NCBI GenBank assembly: GCA_001874305.1
Contig: MPCU01000007.1
Location: 1 to 64,000 of the forward strand
DNA: 64,000 bases
DNA from: Bacteriovorax sp. MedPE-SWde
Lineage (GTDB): Bacteria > Bdellovibrionota > Bacteriovoracia > Bacteriovoracales > Bacteriovoracaceae
Direction: 5' to 3'
Made by a program: the position numbers and the translations under genes. The notes under the pieces are model-generated. The model worked only from the letters and a program-made list of their open reading frames with translations, was not told the DNA's origin and searched no databases. Position 1 is the first letter of the stretch. Every line of letters starts with the position of its first letter. This document shows, piece by piece, positions 19,416-26,925 of this stretch.

Positions 19416-19994
19416 ATGCTCTTAAGAGAATTGTTAAATTCAAGATATTACAACTCTTCAACGGGGCGCTTTGCTTCTGAAGATCCGATAGGCTTTAGTG
19501 GTGGAGATTCAAATCTTTATAGGTATGTATTTAATGGACCTCTAGATCTTATAGATCCAACAGGATTAACTTCGTATCCGACTGAAGATCCTAGTCGTCT
19601 AACGAGTGGCTATGGTCCTCGCGTTTTTCCTTTTTCCGGCTTTCATAGTGGTGTTGACTTTGGTCAATCTGATACATCTGGAAATGTATACGCAACAGAG
19701 GCGGGATATGTTTCAGAAGTATCTCAGACTTCAAGAGGTACAACTTTTATCAATGTAATTGATGGCAAAGGAAATATACATGGTTATTATCATACATCGA
19801 CGCTTCTACAGTCTGGAACATACGTTAAAGAAGGTCAACTTATAGGAATAACAGATACTTCAGGAAGATCCACTGGACCACATTTACATTATACTATTCA
19901 AACTGGCCCTGATAGAAGCTCAAGAATTAATCCAATGGATTATTTAATAGGAAACGATGCAAAGTCACGTGTTAACTCTTGCGGAGGCAACTAA
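19416..19994 (+). CDS. Rhs tip 2: M23 (LytM-type) peptidoglycan endopeptidase
   Basis: A 192-residue tip. Residues 10-50 are the shared head ([32 protein letters not shown]). Residues ~60-180 form an M23 metallopeptidase domain with SGYGPRV, the zinc ligands His77 and Asp81 in FHSGVDF, His126 in GYYHTS, and His156/His158 in GPHLHYT. Family knowledge: M23 enzymes cut peptide cross-links in peptidoglycan, so the tip should kill from the periplasm. The following gene encodes a protein with a signal peptide, which matches. The start ATG at 19416 lacks a strong ribosome site, so independent expression is uncertain. Confidence 0.82.
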   Translation: MLLRELLNSRYYNSSTGRFASEDPIGFSGGDSNLYRYVFNGPLDLIDPTGLTSYPTEDPSRLTSGYGPRVFPFSGFHSGVDFGQSDTSGNVYATEAGYVSEVSQTSRGTTFINVIDGKGNIHGYYHTSTLLQSGTYVKEGQLIGITDTSGRSTGPHLHYTIQTGPDRSSRINPMDYLIGNDAKSRVNSCGGN

Positions 19995-19995
19995 T

Positions 19996-20406
19996 ATGAA
20001 GCTAATGAAAGTTTTATTAATATTAATGGTTTCTTGTTTTAGTTTTGCTAATAATAAAAAATGTCGCTTAAGTGAAGTTCATAATAAGAAATTTACGAAA
20101 GTTCAAGATAAGATTATTAGTGGTATTTATGGAACCTCTGATGATTTTTATATACAATATGGATTGTATGAGAAGGGTGCATTTAAAAATATAAATTCAT
20201 TTGTTCATATATACAAGTGTATAGGTGGTAACCTAGTAGTTGAGAAAAAATTTGATTTTAAAATTAGAAAAATGCATTTGGTCAAAAAAAGAAGTAATCA
20301 CCTTGAAGTTATTTTTGCTGATGAGACAACTCTTGTCGGGGATATTGTATGGTTGCAAAAAGAAAGGAAATATCTATTTAAAGCATATGTTGATGAAGAG
20401 ATGTAA
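19996..20406 (+). CDS. putative immunity protein 2 (exported)
   Basis: A 136-residue protein with a signal peptide (MKLMKVLLILMVSCFSFA) and a mature part of short beta-type segments. GGAGG lies 8 bases before the ATG at 19996, two bases downstream of the tip 2 stop codon. A periplasmic protein directly behind an M23 endopeptidase tip is the expected inhibitor arrangement. No family recognised. The frame is open from 19957, but the signal peptide and ribosome site decide for 19996. Confidence 0.6.
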   Translation: MKLMKVLLILMVSCFSFANNKKCRLSEVHNKKFTKVQDKIISGIYGTSDDFYIQYGLYEKGAFKNINSFVHIYKCIGGNLVVEKKFDFKIRKMHLVKKRSNHLEVIFADETTLVGDIVWLQKERKYLFKAYVDEEM

Positions 20407-20512
20407 AAAAATGTTTAACTATTTCAATATAGTATTAGGTTAGTTAGATGAGGATATTATTAGAACTTCTTTCAAATAAACCTACTAATGTAAGTAAATA
20501 GGTATATGAATA

Positions 20513-20788
20513 ATGAACTCATATATTATTAGGTATTTCATTGCAACAAGCACTCTAGTATCATTTTCGATTCTTCTTTTTGGATATGATTATGATTTTT
20601 TGAATACAGGAAGTCTTGAACAGAAGACGTTTGTTACATCAGTAACAGTAATAATTAACTTGTTTGGAGCATATGTTATATTTAAAAAGAAGTTTCCATA
20701 TAGGTCAAATACGATTATATCTTTGATGTATATTGTCTTGTCTGTGTTTGTAATTTTTGAGTATTACAGTGTCGTTAAAAAAATGTAA
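20513..20788 (+). CDS. small membrane protein, possible orphan immunity gene
   Basis: A 91-residue protein with three predicted transmembrane helices (about residues 7-24, 38-58 and 67-85). It is not preceded by a tip head repeat, and no toxin frame lies between 20406 and 20513. It may be an immunity gene left behind after loss of its tip, or a second partner of tip 2. No family recognised. Confidence 0.45.
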   Translation: MNSYIIRYFIATSTLVSFSILLFGYDYDFLNTGSLEQKTFVTSVTVIINLFGAYVIFKKKFPYRSNTIISLMYIVLSVFVIFEYYSVVKKM

Positions 20789-20810
20789 GTTAAGTTGCGG
20801 AAATTAAGTT

Positions 20811-21044
20811 ATGAAGTATTTGAAATATATAATGAACTTCTTATTTGGACTTCTGTATTTACTAACTTTAGTAGTATTATTCTCAGTTTTACAGCGTGGT
20901 TTTAAATCACCTTATGCTGAGGACTTTTATATAAGTCGTCAAATGCATATTTACATATTTGCATCAGCTTTGCTTATTAATATACTGATCTTTGTGTTCT
21001 TCTATAATAGAAAAAGGAAGGTAGGGAACTTTAAAGATGTATAG
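20811..21044 (+). CDS. small membrane protein, possible orphan immunity gene
   Basis: A 77-residue protein with two transmembrane helices (about 6-26 and 46-66) and a basic tail (NRKRKVG). Like the gene before it, it has no tip of its own. It starts 22 bp after that gene and its end overlaps the start of tip 3 by 8 bp. An orphan immunity role is inferred only from location. Confidence 0.42.
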   Translation: MKYLKYIMNFLFGLLYLLTLVVLFSVLQRGFKSPYAEDFYISRQMHIYIFASALLINILIFVFFYNRKRKVGNFKDV

Positions 21045-21558
21045 GATGGAGCCGATTGTTAATAATTCAAGATATTACAATTCTTCAACGGGCCGTTTTA
21101 TTTCTGAAGATCCAGCCAAGTTTAATGATAATGATTTTAGTCTATATAGGTATGTAAAAAACAATCCATATAATAATATAGATCCTGACGGTAAATATTC
21201 TGTAAAATGGATATGTGCATCCATTATAGCAGGAACTGCTGCTATAAATACAATATCTGACGTATTAACTATTGTTGAAATTCTTGATCAAGGAGAAAGA
21301 TTATCTGATTATTTTAATAATCAGGCTGATCTTTATGAAGAAAAAGCTAGATGTGAAAAAGATTCTAAACGCAGGCGAAAACTTAAGGACTTGGCAAGTA
21401 AGTTCAGAGCTGATGCATTTAGTTCAGTTAATGATTCAATAAATGAATCTCTGAGTTATGGAGCTAAAAACTTACCTGGTGATTTAATGACTGCTGCGAT
21501 GTCTTTGAGTTGTAATGGAGTAGGTAAGATTATCAAGAGAGCTGTAAATGGAATTTAA
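21037..21558 (+). CDS. Rhs tip 3: hydrophobic/helical C-terminal domain
   Basis: A 173-residue tip. Head at residues 12-50 ([32 protein letters not shown]), somewhat diverged after SEDP. The unique part begins with a hydrophobic segment (WICASIIAGTAAINTIS) followed by charged helices (EEKARCEKDSKRRRKLKD) and a C-terminal hydrophobic patch. No catalytic motif. The layout resembles tips 1 and 6 (hydrophobic N-part, charged helix) and suggests a membrane-active toxin. Two ATG choices exist (21037 and 21046). The next gene overlaps by 11 bp. Confidence 0.58.
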   Translation: MYRMEPIVNNSRYYNSSTGRFISEDPAKFNDNDFSLYRYVKNNPYNNIDPDGKYSVKWICASIIAGTAAINTISDVLTIVEILDQGERLSDYFNNQADLYEEKARCEKDSKRRRKLKDLASKFRADAFSSVNDSINESLSYGAKNLPGDLMTAAMSLSCNGVGKIIKRAVNGI

Positions 21559-21802
21559 TATCTTAAGACTCTACGGAGTTATGGGTTCTTTTTTGACTTT
21601 GATTTGTATATATTGTTTTAGGCGATTTTTTGCAAGCAACTCTGCAAAGAAAGGTCTCGCACTTTACATGACTTTTTCATTAACGTCGGTCTTGTTAAGT
21701 TTATTTACTCGTGGAAATGCTTACTGGGCAACTTTATATGTTTCATTGTTTATTCTAACAATTACATTGTTAGTAGTTTTTTATGATAAAGTTAAAAGTT
21801 GA
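21548..21802 (+). CDS. putative immunity protein 3 (membrane)
   Basis: An 84-residue protein with two or three transmembrane helices (LRLYGVMGSFLTLICIYCF; ALYMTFSLTSVLLSLF; TLYVSLFILTITLLVVF). It overlaps tip 3 by 11 bp, which suggests translational coupling. No family known. The membrane location matches the hydrophobic character of tip 3. Confidence 0.52.
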   Translation: MEFNILRLYGVMGSFLTLICIYCFRRFFASNSAKKGLALYMTFSLTSVLLSLFTRGNAYWATLYVSLFILTITLLVVFYDKVKS

Positions 21803-21861
21803 TTCGGAGACTAAATGTGCAACCTGAAGAGTTTAACTATATTTATACATAGGAACATTGG

Positions 21862-22371
21862 GTGAGATATTACAACTCTTCAACGGGCCGTTTTATCTCA
21901 GAAGATCCAATTGGTCTTGCCGGTGGTGATCACAATATTTATAGATATGTCTTTAATAATCCATTAGTACTTAAAGATGCTTATGGATTAGCAGTTGGTG
22001 ACTGGTGGGATTTATATTCAAACATCATGAGATCATATGAGATCGGACAAGAAGAGTTAAAAAAGCGTAATACGAATGCACACAATAACATAAGTGATGC
22101 TTTAAGGCATGCGGAATGGCAAAGAAGATCTACAATAGAAACAAATAGCTTTACAGCACTTCTTCTTGGTACAGGGAACGAGATTAAAGGATTTTATAAT
22201 TGGTTAAGGAATTCAAATAGACCAAGCTTTTCAAAGTTTTTACGTGAAGTTCAAATGGATTTACATAACAATATGATTGGTAGAAATGCTGGTATAGTAG
22301 GTTCGCCTGTGGATATATCATTTTTAGATACTATAGATGGGGGGAATGTATGTACTTCTCGAACTTACTAA
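21862..22371 (+). CDS. Rhs tip 4: DALRHA...DLHNN-type toxin domain
   Basis: A 169-residue tip starting at GTG 21862, immediately before the shared head, with AGGAAC upstream at a usable distance. After the head (to ~residue 43) the domain carries NISDALRHAEWQRR (His83) and QMDLHNNMIGRNAG (Asp133, Asn136/137). I recognise this D-x-x-RHA-x-W ... MDLHNN-x-x-GR pairing from C-termini of Rhs/WapA-type proteins (DUF6973-like), where the polar residues probably form an active site. The activity is not known to me. Its partner is a lipoprotein, pointing to action in the periplasm. Overlaps the next gene by 22 bp. Confidence 0.65.
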   Translation: MRYYNSSTGRFISEDPIGLAGGDHNIYRYVFNNPLVLKDAYGLAVGDWWDLYSNIMRSYEIGQEELKKRNTNAHNNISDALRHAEWQRRSTIETNSFTALLLGTGNEIKGFYNWLRNSNRPSFSKFLREVQMDLHNNMIGRNAGIVGSPVDISFLDTIDGGNVCTSRTY

Positions 22372-22706
22372 AGAAATGTATTTCTTTGTCAATTATCTTT
22401 AGTTTCTTTTTGTCGTGCACAAAAAATGTGGGGCATCTATCTATAGAAAATGAGAGTAGTCAGAGAGTTTTGACAGCGAAATTGATTGTTTACGGTAAAG
22501 AATATGTCGTTAGGGATGTCAATCCTGGATCTACAGCAAACGTTAAGTATGAAGTTTTTGACGACACTGAGTATGTCGTAATTGTTGATATTGAGTCTGG
22601 TAAGACACATAAAACGAAGGGGCGCTATGTAACGAGTGGTCTTAGTTATTTTGATAAACTACGTATAGAGGATAAAGGAATCTTTTTGGAGACAAGTTCG
22701 AAGTGA
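22350..22706 (+). CDS. putative immunity lipoprotein 4
   Basis: A 118-residue lipoprotein: signal peptide with lipobox FFLSC (Cys about residue 23), then a small beta-rich domain (LTAKLIVYGKEYVV, NVKYEVFDDTEYVVIVD). GGGGGG lies just before the ATG at 22350. It overlaps tip 4 by 22 bp and is itself overlapped by the next cassette. Membrane-anchored periplasmic immunity is inferred. Confidence 0.58.
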   Translation: MYFSNLLKKCISLSIIFSFFLSCTKNVGHLSIENESSQRVLTAKLIVYGKEYVVRDVNPGSTANVKYEVFDDTEYVVIVDIESGKTHKTKGRYVTSGLSYFDKLRIEDKGIFLETSSK

Positions 22707-23284
22707 AGACAATGGCTAGCTTAAGATATTACAATCCTTCCACGGGCCGCTTTGTTTCTGAGGATCCGATTGGATTTAAAGGTCAAGATATCAATTTATA
22801 TAGATATGTGAATAATGAGCCTTTAGGGTTTATAGATCCAATTGGTTTACTTTCATTTCGTGCCAATCTTGAGAGGAGACGTAAACTTAATGATAACTAC
22901 ATATCGATGGGTATAAAAACTGCAACTAGTGTAATTATAGCAACTGCTTTTAATTCTGCTGCACGGAAACAAGTAGGTCTGGGGATTGGACTCGGAGAAC
23001 TTTTAAAAAATCGTTTTTTAATTTCAACACTTGGGACAAAAACTGGAACTATTGGTGCATTTTTCCTATCGACAGGTTTTAAGTCAGTTTTAGTTGGGTC
23101 CTTTTATACTGCTGGACAGGAGATTGGTAATCGTCTTGGTGCTTATTTGGATACTATTGTAGATGATGCTCAAGGGGTTGGTAAGAAGTCTATTTTAGAA
23201 GACCTTTTCTTTGGATCTGGACTCCCCAACAAAATTGACGGTTTGAATGAGGCTAGTACCGAAAACTCATGTCGGGTGAGATAA
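22703..23284 (+). CDS. Rhs tip 5: glycine-rich hydrophobic domain
   Basis: A 193-residue tip (GTG 22703 or ATG 22712; neither has a strong ribosome site). Head RYYNPSTGRFVSEDPIGF, LYRYVNNEP, DPIGL. The unique domain has long hydrophobic, glycine-rich stretches (TATSVIIATAFNSAA; TLGTKTGTIGAFFLSTGF; KSVLVGSFYTAGQEIG), like glycine-zipper or pore-forming toxins. No catalytic motif is seen. It ends SCRVR and its stop overlaps the next start by 1 bp (TAATG). Confidence 0.55.
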   Translation: MKTMASLRYYNPSTGRFVSEDPIGFKGQDINLYRYVNNEPLGFIDPIGLLSFRANLERRRKLNDNYISMGIKTATSVIIATAFNSAARKQVGLGIGLGELLKNRFLISTLGTKTGTIGAFFLSTGFKSVLVGSFYTAGQEIGNRLGAYLDTIVDDAQGVGKKSILEDLFFGSGLPNKIDGLNEASTENSCRVR

Positions 23285-23682
23285 TGATGACAGATCTACT
23301 TTCTAAAATGATACTTTTAATTTTATTGTTTTTGTCTTTTTTAACTCCTTTGTTTTTGCTGTTTAGTTGGAGGTACTCTGTAAGGCTTAAAGAATTAATC
23401 CTTGTTTTGCCAGAATCTGCTTATGGAAAGCTTAAAGACATGTCTAAGGTAGGTATTGATTCTATAAAGATGTACTTAAAAGAAGAAGTTAAAGCTTGGT
23501 ATAAACAACCCGATTATGTCTTGTATTTGCTTAAAAGTGGAGACTTTGATGAACTTGGAATACAGAGAGAAAGAGCAGTATGTTACAAGAGTTATAAAAG
23601 ATGTAAAGTATGTTTCTTAATCTTATGTATAAATCTTGTTTTTCTAATTTTTACTGTAATTGGAATCAGTTGGATAGCTTAA
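23284..23682 (+). CDS. putative immunity protein 5 (membrane)
   Basis: A 132-residue protein with an N-terminal transmembrane segment (MILLILLFLSFLTPLFLLF), a soluble middle of about 60 residues and a C-terminal transmembrane segment (VCFLILCINLVFLIFTVIGI). I chose ATG 23284, behind GGGTGAG, over the earlier in-frame ATG at 23269. Directly follows tip 5. No family recognised. Confidence 0.52.
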   Translation: MMTDLLSKMILLILLFLSFLTPLFLLFSWRYSVRLKELILVLPESAYGKLKDMSKVGIDSIKMYLKEEVKAWYKQPDYVLYLLKSGDFDELGIQRERAVCYKSYKRCKVCFLILCINLVFLIFTVIGISWIA

Positions 23683-23728
23683 TGTATGATATGTCATATC
23701 GGATTGTTTGGAGAAGGTGTACTTTAGT

Positions 23729-24193
23729 ATGAGATATTACAATCCTTCAACGGGTCGCTTTATTTCTGAAGATCCTTTAGGACTCGCTGGTAAAGAACTA
23801 AATCTTTACAATTATACAGGTAACAACCCTATAAGTTTCATAGACCCTTCAGGTCAAAGTAAGTGGCATATATATGGCTGGAATGTTGTAAGATTAACTG
23901 CAGCCTATTTAGCTTTAAAAGCTGCTCATAAATACTTTTTCAGTGAGATTGAAAGTGAAACAATGGAGATCTTTAAGATAAAGACAAGTCGAAAGCAAAT
24001 CGGTTGTGGAGTCTTTATCACAGAGTCAACTAGAGTTAGAGCTATTGTTCCAAATTTTGAAGCAATTAGAAGAAATTCGAAACGTAGAGAAAAGATTAGA
24101 GCACTACAGTTAAAGCAAGAAAAGATAGAAGAAGAAGTCGAGTATCTGAAAAACTTATTAAATGGTACTAGTCATGATCCATCATTTGTATAG
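23729..24193 (+). CDS. Rhs tip 6: basic helical domain
   Basis: A 154-residue tip. The ATG at 23729 directly precedes the head, with GGAGAAGG about 11 bases upstream; the frame is open a little further (TTG 23708). Head RYYNPSTGRFISEDPLGL, LYNYTGNNP, DPSGQ. The unique part has one hydrophobic helix (GWNVVRLTAAYLALKAAHKYFF), a beta segment, and a lysine/arginine/glutamate-rich C-terminal helix (RRNSKRREKIRALQLKQEKIEEE). No known domain. It ends 7 bp before its presumed partner. Confidence 0.55.
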   Translation: MRYYNPSTGRFISEDPLGLAGKELNLYNYTGNNPISFIDPSGQSKWHIYGWNVVRLTAAYLALKAAHKYFFSEIESETMEIFKIKTSRKQIGCGVFITESTRVRAIVPNFEAIRRNSKRREKIRALQLKQEKIEEEVEYLKNLLNGTSHDPSFV

Positions 24194-24200
24194 GAACGAT

Positions 24201-24476
24201 ATGAATTGCAAAAACTGTGAAGACGTAGTGCTTAGACCTAAGATTAGTTTAAGAACACTGTTTTTTAACCCTGTATATTTATGTCGAAAATGCGGGAAAG
24301 AGTATAGCCATAATAGGCCCTATGTTTTTCTCGCAATATACTATTCGCTAATAGCTCTTATGGTATTAATTCCATTTTATGTAAAAACAAAGTTGTACTT
24401 AGCTTTAAGTCTAGTTTTTATAGTCGCTTTGATTATAATAGTTCTACCAAAGATTTTTAGTGTTACAGAACGATAA
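24201..24476 (+). CDS. putative immunity protein 6 (CxxC plus two TM helices)
   Basis: A 91-residue protein with two CxxC pairs (Cys3/Cys6 and Cys28/Cys31) forming a likely zinc ribbon, followed by two transmembrane helices. The ATG at 24201 has AGGAACG upstream; an earlier in-frame start at 24162 overlaps tip 6 and seems less likely. Location behind tip 6 suggests immunity. The zinc ribbon would face the cytoplasm. Confidence 0.52.
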   Translation: MNCKNCEDVVLRPKISLRTLFFNPVYLCRKCGKEYSHNRPYVFLAIYYSLIALMVLIPFYVKTKLYLALSLVFIVALIIIVLPKIFSVTER

Positions 24477-24515
24477 GGTGTATATGCTCATAGATAAATG
24501 TATTAGGGTTAGGGC

Positions 24516-25073
24516 GTGAGATATTACAATTCTTCAACGGGACGTTTTGTTTCAAAAGATCCAATTGGTTTCTTAGGTGGAGATATTAGTTTCTATAGAT
24601 ATGTTAACAATGATCCTATAAACTTTTTTGACCCTAGTGGGCTAAAGGTAGATTATAGCTTGTATATATTATCAAATAAGAAAGTAAAAGAAGAATTAGA
24701 GCTTATAAATAGTCACTTAATAGCGCAGGGTTTTCCGGATAATTCATTTGTAATTGAAGTCACTGGTGGTGATAGTCTTATCATTGACGGAATAGTTCGA
24801 TCCTCAACAAATGGTCAACCTATTGTTGACTCTTTTGGGACATCGAGGGCATTCAATAGTGCTCATAATATTATAAATGGAGCAAGAGCAGTTGATGTAA
24901 AATTTTCTGGAATTCCTTCTGTACAAACATTTTTAGATGCAGTTTCCAGTAGTCAATTTATACCAGGTAGTTCTAACTACTCTGATGGACATATTCACTT
25001 GAGACTCCCTAGACCAAATTCTACTAATGCCTACGATTCTTATAGCCAGAGGAGTCAGTCATGTGGAAAATAA
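24516..25073 (+). CDS. Rhs tip 7: possible M15-like peptidoglycan peptidase
   Basis: A 185-residue tip from GTG 24516. Head [31 protein letters not shown]. The unique domain includes SAHNIINGARAVDVKF (Ser115, His117, Asp127) and DGHIHLRLP (His159, His161). This resembles the S-x-H...G-x-A-x-D and terminal H-x-H zinc sites of M15-type D,D-/L,D-peptidases, although His to Asp spacing is three residues longer than usual. Its partner has a signal peptide, which fits a periplasmic target. Tentative family call. It overlaps the next gene by 13 bp. Confidence 0.55.
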   Translation: MRYYNSSTGRFVSKDPIGFLGGDISFYRYVNNDPINFFDPSGLKVDYSLYILSNKKVKEELELINSHLIAQGFPDNSFVIEVTGGDSLIIDGIVRSSTNGQPIVDSFGTSRAFNSAHNIINGARAVDVKFSGIPSVQTFLDAVSSSQFIPGSSNYSDGHIHLRLPRPNSTNAYDSYSQRSQSCGK

Positions 25074-25531
25074 TTATATTCATTCTATCATTATTGTCTT
25101 CTTATGCGTATACCACACCTCTTGAGAATAATTCTAAGAGGTGCAATAGGGTATTAATTAATGACTTTAAAGATAAGGACTATTTGGATACAAATGTATT
25201 CAATAACTCTATATCTTACAAAAGTAAGGATTTTCAGTTTAAAGCGATGCTTTGTAAGTCTAAGTCTCGTATTAATGTAATCATTGAAGGTTTAGATAAG
25301 AGACATGCTTGTGATAGAAATGTTTCTAGTCTGTTAACTGCATGCTCTCTTGTTCCAAAAAGTAAATTTCAAAGAGGTATTGTTAATTTATCGAAAGTAG
25401 GAAATATAAAAGAGACTTTAAAAGTAAACATAAAGAAAAGCTCTCTTCCTACCATTGCTCTTGAGTGCTCAAATGAGTCATATGTTTTTGTTTGCAGCTC
25501 CGGCGATTGGTATCAAGGATTTTTTCATTAA
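25061..25531 (+). CDS. putative immunity protein 7 (exported)
   Basis: A 156-residue protein with a signal peptide (MWKIIIFILSLLSSYAYT) and five or more cysteines in the mature part, probably disulfide-bonded in the periplasm. GAGGAG lies ahead of the ATG, inside the end of tip 7. It likely inhibits the tip 7 domain. No family recognised. Confidence 0.58.
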   Translation: MWKIIIFILSLLSSYAYTTPLENNSKRCNRVLINDFKDKDYLDTNVFNNSISYKSKDFQFKAMLCKSKSRINVIIEGLDKRHACDRNVSSLLTACSLVPKSKFQRGIVNLSKVGNIKETLKVNIKKSSLPTIALECSNESYVFVCSSGDWYQGFFH

Positions 25532-25567
25532 AAAGAGTTTATGTTAAGCAAATTAATATACTAAGGG

Positions 25568-26020
25568 GTGCACATAGATTTAAGATATTACAATCCTTCA
25601 ACGGGCCGTTTCATTTCTGAAGATCCAATTGGATTTGAGGGAAGAGATGCAAACCTGTATAGATATGTAAAAAATAACTCAGTATTACATAAAGATCCTA
25701 GTGGAGAAATTTTACATTTTATCTGTGCCGGAGGCGCATTTGCGGGGGCAGGTGTTGCAATTACAGCTGCATCTATAACTGAAAGTGATAGATGTGGTCT
25801 TGAATATGGAAAGTCTTTGGTTGTTAGTGCCTTGAAAGGTGCGACATTTGGCTGCGTAGCTGCAGTTGTTAGTACAATTGGAGGTCCTGCGGCTTCAATG
25901 GTTGCTATCCTTACCGGAGCTATAAGTGGGGCCGATACTACAGGTGCTGCACTAGCTAGAAGAGAAAGAGATAAAATTAGAAGAAGAACAAATAGTAAAA
26001 GATTGAGGTATGCTCAATGA
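25568..26020 (+). CDS. Rhs tip 8: glycine-rich membrane-active-like domain
   Basis: A 150-residue tip (GTG 25568, behind AAGGG at short spacing). Head RYYNPSTGRFISEDPIGF, LYRYVKNNS, DPSGE. The unique part is mostly alanine/glycine hydrophobic helix (GGAFAGAGVAITAASI; VVSALKGATFGCVAAVVSTIGG) with a basic tail (RRERDKIRRRTNSKRLR). This looks like a colicin-type or glycine-zipper pore former; inference only. It overlaps its partner by 4 bp (ATGA). Confidence 0.57.
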   Translation: MHIDLRYYNPSTGRFISEDPIGFEGRDANLYRYVKNNSVLHKDPSGEILHFICAGGAFAGAGVAITAASITESDRCGLEYGKSLVVSALKGATFGCVAAVVSTIGGPAASMVAILTGAISGADTTGAALARRERDKIRRRTNSKRLRYAQ

Positions 26021-26367
26021 AAGTCTTGTTATCATTTACACGTCTTTTAGCAGTGGGAAATATTGTTTTAGCGATGTTCGTAGCGTTGTGCTTGTTTCTA
26101 TATGAAGTACACTTCAGTAGTTCTTCAGCATTTATGTCATTTTTGATGTACAGTTCCCCCATATACTTTCCTTTGATTTGTGGAGGTCTTTCTATATTCC
26201 TAATTTCCGGTATAATTAAGAATAAAGTAATTGGAGATATCAAAACTATATTAATATTTGTAGTTTTCGTATTTACTCCTCTTTTTACATTTGTGTTAGC
26301 ATTTTTACTCATACCTGAACTTCTTAGTGATCCAAAACTAATGAGAGTTTTAGAGAGCTACTTATAG
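26017..26367 (+). CDS. putative immunity protein 8 (membrane)
   Basis: A 116-residue protein with three transmembrane segments (ILVLAMFVALCLF region; IYFPLICGGLSIFLISG; ILIFVVFVFTPLFTFVLAFLL). It overlaps tip 8 by 4 bp. The membrane location matches a pore-forming tip, as in colicin immunity proteins. No family recognised. Confidence 0.53.
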   Translation: MKVLLSFTRLLAVGNIVLAMFVALCLFLYEVHFSSSSAFMSFLMYSSPIYFPLICGGLSIFLISGIIKNKVIGDIKTILIFVVFVFTPLFTFVLAFLLIPELLSDPKLMRVLESYL

Positions 26368-26433
26368 TTGATAAATATGGACATGAATGGATAACTTGAA
26401 TTGGTTAACTGAATTTATATATAGGAACATTGG

Positions 26434-26925
26434 GTGAGATATTACAACTCTTCAACGGGCCGTTTTGTTTCTGAAGATCCTATTGGTTTTCTTGGTGGAG
26501 ATCCTAATTTATACGGATATGTTTCCAATTCACCAATCCTATATGGTGATGAATCAGGAATGGGGAAAATATGTAAACGTCCAATAAGTGGAAGTAGTGA
26601 TACGTCTCATTCTGTAATCTCAGATTACTTTAACCTAGAAGAAGTACATGAATATATTTCATATGAAGACTCTATAGGGGGCTCAGATGGGTTTTATCCA
26701 GACGGGAAACTATTTGGTAAGAATGGTATATGGACAGGTGAAGATAGTGATGTTGATCCAGTAAGTTGTGATGATAAAGATTATGATGATGAGAAACTAC
26801 GTTTAGCCGTAAAAAAGGTTAAGAATGATAATAAAATTTATAATTTAATTCCGATCTTCGGGGACAATTGTCAATCTATGATGGATAAGGTTAGGAGGCA
26901 ATATGAAAAAAATGTTCCTCAGTAA
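26434..26925 (+). CDS. Rhs tip 9: acidic domain with GDNCQ motif
   Basis: A 163-residue tip from GTG 26434. Fifty-four bases around its start (26413-26466) match those of tip 4 (21841-21894) with one mismatch. Head [27 protein letters not shown], then an acidic low-complexity middle (GEDSDVDPVSCDDKDYDDE) and a C-terminal FGDNCQSMMDKVRRQY with Cys146. The GDNCQ-x(4)-D-KVR-x-Y end is familiar from other Rhs tips; a cysteine amidase or transferase is possible but unproven. It overlaps the next gene by 23 bp. Confidence 0.57.
   Translation: MRYYNSSTGRFVSEDPIGFLGGDPNLYGYVSNSPILYGDESGMGKICKRPISGSSDTSHSVISDYFNLEEVHEYISYEDSIGGSDGFYPDGKLFGKNGIWTGEDSDVDPVSCDDKDYDDEKLRLAVKKVKNDNKIYNLIPIFGDNCQSMMDKVRRQYEKNVPQ

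Noticed and set aside
20240..20443. Open frame overlapping the end of immunity gene 2
   Set aside because: Same strand, different frame, lysine/isoleucine-rich out-of-frame translation of the real gene.
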